From Flavobacteriales bacterium (GTDB lineage Bacteria > Bacteroidota > Bacteroidia > DT-38): a stretch of DNA of 6,389 bases. Numbering within the stretch: position 1 is the stretch's first letter; the number at the start of each line of letters is the position of its first letter. The position numbers and the translations under genes are program-made. Under the pieces are notes generated by a model. It saw nothing but the letters and a program-made list of their open reading frames with translations. It ran no database searches and was not told where the DNA came from. Below, piece by piece: positions 1 to 6,220 of the stretch. The stretch is from the NCBI GenBank assembly GCA_013214975.1, contig JABSPR010000055.1, positions 1-6,389 on the forward strand. Reading direction: 5' to 3'.

Positions 1-1513
1 AAAACTGGCCGGTTGTACTTGTGATGGCCGTCCTATAAAGAGAATCACCTAATGCGCTTTGGTGAGTACCGTTATTTGTATGATCGGATAATGCATTTCC
101 TCTATATAATAATCTTGTTGCCGCATTACGAGTATTAGAATTAAATAATGAGGCGGAGGCGTAAGCATTAATAGAATATGTGCCACTTAGACCATTAGGG
201 CTTAAATCCCAGAACCCAGTATTAAAGCGATCTGTAACGGTTGCAGTTCCGTCCGAAAGATCCGCTTGAGACCAAGCAGGATCAGTCTCGTCAAAAATGG
301 CAATTAAAGTTCCTGTTATTGTAATGGCACTAAAATTTAGCAGGATGCCATAATCATTGGAGTTTGTTTGGATTGGATACAAATAGTTTTTATTAGTTGT
401 TGCCACCCATCTTTCAAACGAACCACTAATAAAACCGGAGCTGTGTGAAAGAGTACCTTCGTTTACAGCATCCGTGCCTAGCTCTAAAGTTTTGGTGGAA
501 GCAACTGAAATATTTCCACTTGTCATTGTTAGCACGTTGCTTACTGTTACATCTTCGTTTACTTGTAATTCACCAGCTGACTTATTAAGGGTAAGATTGT
601 AAAATGTCTGTGCGTTATTAATAACACCTGTACTAGCTCCATCGAAAGTAATTGTATTGTTGTACCCATTAAAAGTAGCACCTTGATTATCCCAGTCACC
701 ACCAACATTAATGTCGAAATTGCTTAATACGTCCGCATCTAATGTTCCTGTTATTATCGTTAAATCATTTAGAACAACGAGACTACCAACCATTTGAGCA
801 GTATTACCACCCATGTCGATAGACAAGTTGTAGTAACTAGTTGTATAAATATCTTTATCTGCATTCCTATAAACAACAGTGTTGCCTGTGGCTGTAGCAA
901 CGATAACGCCTTTTTGATCGCCTTTAAATAGTGTTTGCCTAATAAGTAATGTTGAATTAGTACTGTTGGTCCAAACAGAAGAGTTGTCAGCTCCCTTTAT
1001 CGTTTTGCATTCGATGTAGCCATTATTGGTTATTTCCGTACCGATTTTCATATCGAATTTAACCTTATTCATTGCCAGTACAGCGGAAGATGAAATGGTC
1101 ACGGGACTAACTTCAAGACGAATTGTGCCCTTGTCTGTAACAGTTCCAGTGCCATCGATTACAGCATTTGCACCGTACATAAAAATCTTCCCACCTCCAG
1201 TCCAGTCGCCGTTAAAAGTTAAGTTTCCGAATGCTAGAAGATCGTTTTTGCCATCGTCTAGTTCTCCACTTGTAATAGTTAAACTATTGCAAGATTCATC
1301 TTGAGTCATAGTAATTACATCGCCATTGTCAATAATAACGTCGTCTCCAGAACCAGGTATTTGGGCAGGTGTCCAAGATCCTGTGTTGTCCCAGTTTCCA
1401 TCACCGTTTGAAGTGATTGTTGTTGCAACAAGGTTTGTAATCGAAATAAATAGAATGAAAAATGAAGAGTAAAAAAACTTAATCAAGTTGATTTTGATAA
1501 TAGGTTTAGACAA
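1..1513 (-). CDS. Secreted repeat-rich surface/adhesin-like protein, 5' part only (runs off the left edge)
   Basis: I translated this frame by hand: it is open for 504 codons from 1513 to the window edge without a stop, and the C-terminus lies outside. Residues about 9-30 (from a TTG start at 1511-1513) form a signal peptide: basic start, hydrophobic core rich in F/I/L, probable cleavage near LVA/TT. The mature part is low in Cys and rich in Gly, Thr, Asn, Ser and Asp, typical of beta-helix or beta-sandwich surface proteins of Bacteroidota. Repeated elements include GNWDNTGSW (39-47), NGDWTGGG (101-108) and GGDWDNQG (271-278). Two YNL-containing units start at 227 and 304, 77 residues apart. 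Residues about 363-410 (SGSFERWV, then YLYPIQTN) resemble the region before the C-terminus of type IX-secreted proteins; the sorting domain itself would be outside. There is no ATG before residue 69, and an in-frame TAA at 1529-1531 makes TTG 1513 the first usable start; TTG at 1484-1486 (giving MIKFFYSSFF) is an alternative. The exact function is unknown; adhesion or an extracellular role is inferred. Confidence 0.85.
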   Translation of the reverse strand, partial: MSKPIIKINLIKFFYSSFFILFISITNLVATTITSNGDGNWDNTGSWTPAQIPGSGDDVIIDNGDVITMTQDESCNSLTITSGELDDGKNDLLAFGNLTFNGDWTGGGKIFMYGANAVIDGTGTVTDKGTIRLEVSPVTISSSAVLAMNKVKFDMKIGTEITNNGYIECKTIKGADNSSVWTNSTNSTLLIRQTLFKGDQKGVIVATATGNTVVYRNADKDIYTTSYYNLSIDMGGNTAQMVGSLVVLNDLTIITGTLDADVLSNFDINVGGDWDNQGATFNGYNNTITFDGASTGVINNAQTFYNLTLNKSAGELQVNEDVTVSNVLTMTSGNISVASTKTLELGTDAVNEGTLSHSSGFISGSFERWVATTNKNYLYPIQTNSNDYGILLNFSAITITGTLIAIFDETDPAWSQADLSDGTATVTDRFNTGFWDLSPNGLSGTYSINAYASASLFNSNTRNAATRLLYRGNALSDHTNNGTHQSALGDSLYRTAITSTTGQF

Positions 1514-1624
1514 ACTGGTAGCGCAGCATTAGTGTAATTTACGTATTAGTTAGCTTTTAATATGCCGTTGTAATCTTTATTCGATGAATAGTGATGTAGA
1601 GGGGATGAAATGCGGATAAATGGT

Positions 1625-1671
1625 GGTTAAAGAATAGTAATTAAGAGGTAACTGGGAAAATATTCTTTACC
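1625..1671. repeat. Imperfect inverted repeat in the gap between the RRM gene and the surface-protein gene
   Basis: GGTTAAAGAATA (1625-1636) is matched by TATTCTTTACC (1661-1671): 11 pairs with one bulged base, around a 24-nt loop. It lies between the end of the RRM gene and the start of the surface-protein gene, both on the minus strand. No clear U-tract follows it on the minus strand, so it is not a textbook intrinsic terminator. It could be a transcript-end hairpin, an operator, or chance in AT-rich DNA. Confidence 0.4.
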
Positions 1672-1768
1672 GGTCTTGCAAAGCCATGAATATATGTTGT
1701 TGAAATAAGAAAAATATCCCATAGCAGAAGGTTCAAATAAATAACCCATTGTTGAGAAAATTGAAATT

Positions 1769-1788
1769 AAAAGGAGAGGAGAAAGAAG
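1769..1788. other. 20-bp purine/pyrimidine tract just after the RRM gene stop
   Basis: Twenty consecutive purines on the plus strand (1769-1788) appear as an unbroken C/U-rich run in the RRM transcript, 4 nt past its stop codon at 1793-1795. The run contains UCCUCUCC. The tract is certain; any function (RNA-protein binding, pairing with Shine-Dalgarno-like sequences, transcript end) is speculation. Confidence 0.45.
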
Positions 1789-1792
1789 TTAT

Positions 1793-2062
1793 TTATGCGC
1801 GGTTGCCATCAGGACCTTCATCTCTTGGGTGTGCTATGATAACTCTTAAATTTCTGCCATCGATGTCTTTGCCATCAAGTTCAGACACTGCTGTTTCTTC
1901 TACACTGGCATTGTCCATATCAACAAAACCAAATCCTTTTGATCTTCCATTGAATTTGTTTACAATGATTTTTGCTGACTGCACAGCACCGTGCTCTCCA
2001 AAAATTTTCTGCAAATCTTCTTCAGTCATGGAATAAGGGATGTTTCCCACGTAAATTGTCAT
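1793..2062 (-). CDS. Small RRM-domain RNA-binding protein (89 aa)
   Basis: A single RNA-recognition motif fills almost the whole protein. The RNP2 strand is IYVGNI (residues 3-8) and RNP1 is KGFGFVDM (42-49), with the aromatic positions Tyr4, Phe44 and Phe46 that stack on RNA bases in this fold. The helix-1 segment (MTEEDLQKIFGEHG) and the closing LDGKDIDGRNLRVIIAHPR are typical. A short polar tail (DEGPDGNRA) follows, without the long glycine-rich extension of plant homologues. Such stand-alone RRM proteins occur in cyanobacteria and Bacteroidota, where they bind single-stranded RNA and act as post-transcriptional regulators or RNA chaperones; the target here cannot be read from sequence. 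The ATG at 2060-2062 puts RNP2 at the very start, as expected. It lies 201 bp downstream of xerD on the same strand and probably has its own promoter in that gap. Identity as an RRM protein is sure; the cellular role is inferred. Confidence 0.95.
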   Translation of the reverse strand: MTIYVGNIPYSMTEEDLQKIFGEHGAVQSAKIIVNKFNGRSKGFGFVDMDNASVEETAVSELDGKDIDGRNLRVIIAHPRDEGPDGNRA

Positions 2063-2164
2063 AGCTTCTTGTTTTTTTCCTGTATAATGATAGTAAATTT
2101 AATATTTTATAGACCTTATCCAAATAATATTAGTTCCAAAAAAGGATTGTGGCAGATAAGTAAG

Positions 2165-2179
2165 ACAGTTACAAACTGT
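2165..2179. repeat. Perfect inverted repeat upstream of the RRM gene
   Basis: ACAGTT (2165-2170) and AACTGT (2174-2179) are perfect inverted copies around the spacer ACA. The site is about 100 bp upstream of the RRM start codon and about 85 bp past the xerD stop. It has the form of a dimeric-repressor operator or a small hairpin. No U-tract follows on either strand, which argues against a classical terminator. Confidence 0.4.
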
Positions 2180-2232
2180 TGATTATGATTAATTTATAAT
2201 CGATTTGCATGTTAAATGCGATGAATTGCCAG

Positions 2233-2257
2233 TAAATAGTAGCTTTTGAACTATTTA
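2233..2257 (-). terminator. Inverted repeat after xerD, possible transcript-end hairpin
   Basis: TAAATAGT (2233-2240) and ACTATTTA (2250-2257) are perfect 8-bp inverted copies with a 9-nt loop, beginning 6 nt past the xerD stop codon (2264-2266). Position suggests a 3' hairpin ending or protecting the xerD transcript. The stem is AT-rich and no U-run follows on the minus strand, so intrinsic termination is uncertain. Confidence 0.35.
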
Positions 2258-2263
2258 TATTTA

Positions 2264-3169
2264 TCAAAGTTTACTTCTTGGGTGAAAGGATAGGATGGCA
2301 TCTCTTAAATACTCTCGATCTAAATGTGTATATATTTCTGTGGTTGTGATCGATTCGTGCCCTAGCATTTCTTGAATTGCTCTTAGGTCAGCACCACCTT
2401 CAATTAAATGAGTTGCAAAGGAATGCCTAAATGTATGTGGACTTATTTTTTTTTGGATTCCAATTTTAGTGGCCAGTTCTTTTATTATTAGGAATATCAT
2501 TACACGTGTAAGTCCAGCCCCTCGGCGATTTAAAAAAAGAATATCCTCATTTCCTGGTTTGACTTTAGCGTGTGATCTTATTTCTAGAATATATTGTTTG
2601 ATAAGCTTACTAGCCACACTTCCCATTGGTACAAGCCTTTCTTTGTCGCCTTTGCCTGTTACCTTTATGAAACCAGAATCGAATGAGATATTTGTGATTT
2701 TTATATTAACCAGTTCTGATACACGTAGACCACAACTATAGAGGGTTTCTAAAATTGTTTTATTTCGTTCTCCTTCTGGTTTGCTTAAATCAATGGCTCC
2801 AATAATGTCATTTATTTCTTCAATAGCCAGTACTTCTGGAAGCTTTCGTGGAAGCTTAGGAGATTCAATTAATAGAGTAGGGTTGATTTCTATCAGATCT
2901 TCTAGAATCAGGAATTTATAGAATGCTTTAATGCCAGAAATTAAGCGAGCCTGACTTTTAGCACTCATTCCTAAATTATTTATCCAATTCAGAAATCCTT
3001 GTAAGTGCTTTAATTCAACGCGTTCAGGAGTTAAGTTTAGGTTTGCATGATCTATATATTGTGTAAATTTATTTATGTCCAATAGGTATGCTTCAACCGT
3101 ACTAGGTGAAACTGATTTTTCTAGTTTTAGGTAAGCTTTAAACCCAATAATCGAACTTTTCCAATCCAT
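2264..3169 (-). CDS. xerD: Tyrosine recombinase XerD (chromosome dimer resolution)
   Basis: This 301-residue protein has the usual length and two-domain layout of XerC/XerD. The N-terminal SAM-like core-binding domain spans about residues 4-90 (GFKAYLKLEKSVSPSTVEAY). The catalytic domain spans about 110-295 and carries the whole active set: Arg149 in SCGLRVSEL, Lys173 in VTGKGDKERLVPM, His245 and Arg248 in HTFRHSFATHL, His271 in LGHE, and the nucleophile Tyr280 in TTTEIYTHL. Xer enzymes cut and rejoin DNA at dif sites near the replication terminus, with the divisome translocase FtsK, to resolve chromosome dimers. The length, the motifs and the neighbouring housekeeping gene aroQ favour core XerD over a phage or integron integrase. 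No dif-like site was recognised in the window. The ATG at 3167-3169 lies 56 bp from the divergent aroQ start, so the two promoters must share that gap. Distinction from XerC rests on general similarity only. Confidence 0.94.
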   Translation of the reverse strand: MDWKSSIIGFKAYLKLEKSVSPSTVEAYLLDINKFTQYIDHANLNLTPERVELKHLQGFLNWINNLGMSAKSQARLISGIKAFYKFLILEDLIEINPTLLIESPKLPRKLPEVLAIEEINDIIGAIDLSKPEGERNKTILETLYSCGLRVSELVNIKITNISFDSGFIKVTGKGDKERLVPMGSVASKLIKQYILEIRSHAKVKPGNEDILFLNRRGAGLTRVMIFLIIKELATKIGIQKKISPHTFRHSFATHLIEGGADLRAIQEMLGHESITTTEIYTHLDREYLRDAILSFHPRSKL

Positions 3170-3192
3170 AAATTAACGCCAGCAGAAATTTA

Positions 3193-3210
3193 TCTAATTT
3201 TAGCATTAGA
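3193..3210. promoter_or_regulatory. Inverted repeat in the xerD/aroQ divergent promoter gap
   Basis: TCTAAT (3193-3198) and ATTAGA (3205-3210) are perfect inverted copies with a 6-nt spacer, inside the 56-bp gap that must hold promoters for both divergent genes. It contains TAATTTTA (3195-3202), one mismatch from the Bacteroidota -7 box TAnnTTTG in the aroQ direction, but I found no matching -33 TTG at usual distance. A regulator site shared by both genes is possible; chance in AT-rich DNA is also possible. Confidence 0.3.
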
Positions 3211-3225
3211 AAAATAGCAACTTTT

Positions 3226-3651
3226 ATGAAGATATCGATTATAAATGGACCGAATTTAAACTTACTTGGGAAACGAGAAAAGTCAATATATGGAGATCAA
3301 TCATTTGATGAATACTTAATTGAGCTTCAAAAGCTTTTCCCAGAGCATGAGATTTCCCACGTTCAGAGTAATGTTGAAGGAGAATTGGTTGGTATGATTC
3401 AGGCAGCAGGAGAATCTTCGGCAGGTGTTATTTTAAATGCTGCGGCATACACACATACATCGATTGCAATGGCGGATGCGATATCTGGAATTCAAAAGCC
3501 AGTTGTAGAAGTGCATATTTCCAATGTGTTTTCTAGAGAGGATTACAGGCACGTTTCGTATATAACTCCCGTATGTAAAGGGAGTATTGCTGGTTTTGGA
3601 TTAGATTCTTATCGATTAGCGGTATTGAGTTTGTCGAACGACAAAGCTTAA
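3226..3651 (+). CDS. aroQ: Type II 3-dehydroquinate dehydratase
   Basis: This cytoplasmic enzyme performs the third step of the shikimate pathway: dehydration of 3-dehydroquinate to 3-dehydroshikimate on the way to chorismate and aromatic amino acids. At 141 residues it has the family's normal length; type II enzymes form dodecamers. The N-terminal INGPNLNLLGKRE (6-18) is the family signature. Arg17 and Tyr22 correspond to the catalytic Arg/Tyr of the flexible lid, Asn71 begins NAAAYTHTS (71-79) with His77, and His97 lies in VEVHISN (94-100). Arg108 in YRHVSYI is the other conserved substrate-site position. No key residue is missing. The start ATG is fixed by the signature beginning at residue 3. 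It is transcribed away from xerD and converges on the glycosyltransferase gene, sharing TTAA (3648-3651), which serves as part of both stop codons. It is the only plus-strand protein gene seen here. Confidence 0.97.
   Translation: MKISIINGPNLNLLGKREKSIYGDQSFDEYLIELQKLFPEHEISHVQSNVEGELVGMIQAAGESSAGVILNAAAYTHTSIAMADAISGIQKPVVEVHISNVFSREDYRHVSYITPVCKGSIAGFGLDSYRLAVLSLSNDKA
3630..3645. terminator. Hairpin at the aroQ/glycosyltransferase convergent ends
   Basis: TTTGTCG (3630-3636) and CGACAAA (3639-3645) are perfect 7-bp inverted copies around AA. The site covers the last aroQ codons and lies 2 nt past the glycosyltransferase stop. A hairpin shared by two converging transcripts could mark both 3' ends. 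It lacks a strong U-run on either strand and the loop is tight (at least one pair must open), so terminator activity is a guess. Confidence 0.35.
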
Positions 3652-4658
3652 TTATCCAACTCTGAAAACTTCTTTTTTCTCTTAATAAAGTGATCAAATA
3701 CGATACTCTTAGAGTAGATCGCAGTTATTCCACTTATCGATTGATCGATGCGTTTGTTTTTATATTCGAAAAACATACCGTAGAAAGAGAAATGAGCTTT
3801 GATTACCGCGATGCAATCTTTGAAATCGCCTTCCGCAATAAACTTAATACCCGCTATGCCATCTAAAAATAGCTTGAATAACAGTATACGGTAAAGTTTA
3901 TTTGCTGGCAGATTCTTTAATAACATCAACAGAACATTCCTGAAATTGAGAAATGTTTTTTGGGGATTTGATTTTGGTAGACTGCCACCTCCAACGTGAT
4001 AAATTGTAGATTCTCCAATATACATTATTTTATGCCCTACTGATTTCATTCTCCAACAGAGATCGATTTCTTCCATGTGTGCAAAGAAGCCTGAGTCGAA
4101 GCCGTCTAATTTGTGAAAGACCTTGCTTCGAATAAAAAGACATGAACCGCTTGCCCAAAATATTTCTTTGTTAGCATTATACTGTCCATTGTCGGGTTCT
4201 ACTTCTTGGAAAATTCTGCCTCTACAAAAAGGGTAGCCGTGCTTATCAATAAAACCACCTGCAGCTCCGGCGTGTTCAAATTTATCTTTGTTAAATATAT
4301 CTTTGATTTTCGGTTGACAAGCAGCTACATCATTGTTCTCGTCTAGATGTTTAATAATAGGATTTAGCCAGTTGTCAGTAACCTCAACATCCGAATTTAA
4401 TAATACATAATAGTCGTATTTAGACTCTAGTTCTTGAAGTCCATTGTTATATCCTCCTGCGTAGCCTATGTTTTTATTTAGTTGGATAACTTTTAAACCT
4501 GGGTAGTTATTCCTGAGAAACGAGATGGAAGCATCGGTAGATGCATTATCAATAATTATTACCTCGGCTTCGTCACCAGATTTCTCAACAATGGTTGGAA
4601 GATAGTCTTGGAGCATTTTTTCTCCATTCCAATTGAGGATAACTACGGCGGTTTTCAT
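3648..4658 (-). CDS. Glycosyltransferase family 2 (rhamnosyltransferase-like, GT-A fold)
   Basis: This 336-residue protein transfers a sugar from a nucleotide donor, most likely onto a cell-surface polysaccharide or lipid-linked glycan. The GT-A domain is clear. It starts with VVILNWNG (5-12), has the nucleotide-binding IDNASTD (36-42) and KNIGYAGGYNNG (62-73), and the metal-binding DXD-type motif in LLNSDVEV (86-93). After ASGSCLFIR (169-177) comes the acidic acceptor-site motif EEIDLCWR (196-203), followed by YHVGGGSL (220-227). This pattern matches the GT2 subgroup containing rhamnosyltransferases of the WbbL type, but donor and acceptor cannot be read from sequence. The C-terminal part (about 239-300) is rich in hydrophobic and basic residues (LLMLLKNLPANKLYRILLFKLF), suggesting peripheral membrane contact. 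It starts 61 bp downstream of the GWxTD gene on the same strand and is probably co-transcribed with it. Its stop overlaps the aroQ stop by 4 bp. Confidence 0.93.
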   Translation of the reverse strand: MKTAVVILNWNGEKMLQDYLPTIVEKSGDEAEVIIIDNASTDASISFLRNNYPGLKVIQLNKNIGYAGGYNNGLQELESKYDYYVLLNSDVEVTDNWLNPIIKHLDENNDVAACQPKIKDIFNKDKFEHAGAAGGFIDKHGYPFCRGRIFQEVEPDNGQYNANKEIFWASGSCLFIRSKVFHKLDGFDSGFFAHMEEIDLCWRMKSVGHKIMYIGESTIYHVGGGSLPKSNPQKTFLNFRNVLLMLLKNLPANKLYRILLFKLFLDGIAGIKFIAEGDFKDCIAVIKAHFSFYGMFFEYKNKRIDQSISGITAIYSKSIVFDHFIKRKKKFSELDN

Positions 4659-4676
4659 TTGTTGAAGTTAATTAAT

Positions 4677-4697
4677 AATCAATTTAGGATGTTGATT
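4677..4697. repeat. Short inverted repeat between the GWxTD and glycosyltransferase genes
   Basis: AATCAA (4677-4682) and TTGATT (4692-4697) are perfect 6-bp inverted copies with a 9-nt loop, in the 61-bp gap between the two minus-strand genes. The stem is AT-rich and weak. It could affect relative expression of the two genes, or be chance. Confidence 0.25.
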
Positions 4698-4719
4698 GCA
4701 CGACTTATAATTGAAATGA

Positions 4720-6216
4720 CTAGAAGACTACTTTGAAGTTCTGTTCTAACTCTCGGATTATAGCCGATTTAGTCACTGACATTGATTTTTTATTTAACTC
4801 ATTTCGAATAAGAACCTCCGTCCATTTTGGGTTGTTTCTTTCTCCTAGAATGTTTGAATGCAGGATAGGGTATTCATTTCCAACCATAGTAGGGTTGTAA
4901 AAGACAATTTTACGATTTCGCGAGCCTTTTAAAATGTTGTATTGCCAAATCTCGTAGGGGAATGTTCGTTCGGTGTTTTTGTATTTGTTGAGAACACTAG
5001 GTTTTCCATGTTTTAAAAATATTCTTCCTCTGTCGGTTTCAAAGCCCTGTCTCATAATCGAACCATAATGTTTATCTGCGAATTTTACTTTTTCAATATA
5101 TTCTTTCCATTCTAGTTCGGGGTTATCTGGGTTTCTTTTCTCCCAGAAATAGAAGAAAAATTGTTGCATAAGAAATAAGTCATCTTCCTTGATTCTGTTT
5201 TCTGCATAGATTATCTCATTTGAAGTACCAATCAACTGAATACATTTGAGATGATTGATCATTGTTTCTTTGTCCTTAATGTTTGTAACAAAGGTGTTTT
5301 TGATTGATATATTCTTTAAGTTCTCGAGGCTTACTTCAACTGGGTTTTTACTTCTTTGAAATTCTAACTTCTTCCTAGCCAGAAATTGGTTGTTTTCGTC
5401 ATTTATCTGAATAACAAGGTTGTAATTGCCAGAGTATATTTTACTTAAATCAATTTTAGCTAGGAATGGTTTAACTATTTCGCTTTTTGCTCTCGAGTAT
5501 CGAATCTGATTTTTTAGCTTATAGTGAGTGTATTCATCCTCAATAAAGTAAGTGATAAGGTATTTTCCAGTATCTCCTAATACTTTAATTGTGTTATAGA
5601 TTTCTGTATAGAACGATATCGTATCGACTGACTCTGGAATGAAAGATACTCTGCCAGGAGCAGATTGAAGAGGGTACGGGATCATGGCATAGCCATTCTT
5701 GATATGCGGAGAGGATGCAGTACTGGGGTAGTAGCTTTCTAAGAGTTGTATATCGGAGAATGCGATATTTTGGATTGTCGATATAGAAATATTCTCAGTA
5801 AACGATAAAGCAGGTATGGTATCAAGCTGGTCTTTAACCGTGAGTGTTAAAATATATTTCCCTGTATCAATGAAAGTCTTTGTAATGTCTAAAAAATTTG
5901 TTGGGATTATTACTTCATCATTGTGAGTAGGGCTGTTAATCTCGTAATTGTTACTAATAATAACGGAGTCGTTCTTTGTAATGGTTAAAGTAGCATCAAT
6001 TGTTGCGGTATATAATTCGTCCTTGTTTTTCTTATAGCGCAATGTTGCACCGGCAAATGTTAGATGGGTTTCTAAATAAGGTTCTTCTGGTGGCGAAATG
6101 AAAATAGAATAATTAAAATATGATTTTAGTCCTTGAGATACGCCAATAGATGGTACGACATTAATAATGAGTACTAAAGCTGAAATTGAAAAGGCGTATT
6201 TATATCGTTTTTTCAT
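4720..6216 (-). CDS. GWxTD domain-containing exported protein
   Basis: This 498-residue protein begins with a signal peptide: basic MKKRYK, hydrophobic core to about residue 22, probable cleavage near Ser27-Gln28. Residues about 30-290 are beta-rich and form repeated immunoglobulin-like strands; two similar DTGKYILTLTV / DTGKYLITYFI segments (117-127 and 215-225) suggest duplicated domains. The C-terminal GWxTD domain spans about 345-480. It is seen in FFYFWEKRNPDNPE (354-367), WKEYIEKVKFAD (370-381), RQGFETDRGRIFLKHGKPS (389-407), YEIWQYN (421-427) and the HSN...GERNNPKW stretch (453-465). The name-giving Gly-Trp-x-Thr-Asp is here Gly-Phe-Glu-Thr-Asp (391-395), a conservative aromatic change. 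The family is widespread in Bacteroidota and its biochemical role is unknown to me. There is no lipobox Cys at the signal-peptide end, so a periplasmic rather than lipoprotein location is inferred. It appears to head an operon with the glycosyltransferase downstream, hinting at an envelope role. Confidence 0.9.
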   Translation of the reverse strand: MKKRYKYAFSISALVLIINVVPSIGVSQGLKSYFNYSIFISPPEEPYLETHLTFAGATLRYKKNKDELYTATIDATLTITKNDSVIISNNYEINSPTHNDEVIIPTNFLDITKTFIDTGKYILTLTVKDQLDTIPALSFTENISISTIQNIAFSDIQLLESYYPSTASSPHIKNGYAMIPYPLQSAPGRVSFIPESVDTISFYTEIYNTIKVLGDTGKYLITYFIEDEYTHYKLKNQIRYSRAKSEIVKPFLAKIDLSKIYSGNYNLVIQINDENNQFLARKKLEFQRSKNPVEVSLENLKNISIKNTFVTNIKDKETMINHLKCIQLIGTSNEIIYAENRIKEDDLFLMQQFFFYFWEKRNPDNPELEWKEYIEKVKFADKHYGSIMRQGFETDRGRIFLKHGKPSVLNKYKNTERTFPYEIWQYNILKGSRNRKIVFYNPTMVGNEYPILHSNILGERNNPKWTEVLIRNELNKKSMSVTKSAIIRELEQNFKVVF

Positions 6217-6220
6217 ACTG

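Noticed and set aside
1026..1304. 92-codon plus-strand open frame
   Set aside because: It lies antisense inside the surface-protein frame, whose signal peptide and repeats make it the real gene; its product resembles no known family.
1749..2036. 95-codon plus-strand open frame
   Set aside because: It is antisense to the RRM gene, which carries clear RNP1 and RNP2 motifs.
1991..2182. 63-codon plus-strand open frame across the RRM start and gap
   Set aside because: It overlaps the RRM coding region antisense and has no recognisable domain, signal or start context.
2469..2741. 90-codon plus-strand open frame
   Set aside because: It is antisense to the catalytic domain of xerD and is a shadow of that frame.
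2264..3169. Mobile-element integrase
   Set aside because: Length, layout and the aroQ neighbour fit core XerD; there are no flanking direct repeats, att sites or mobile genes.
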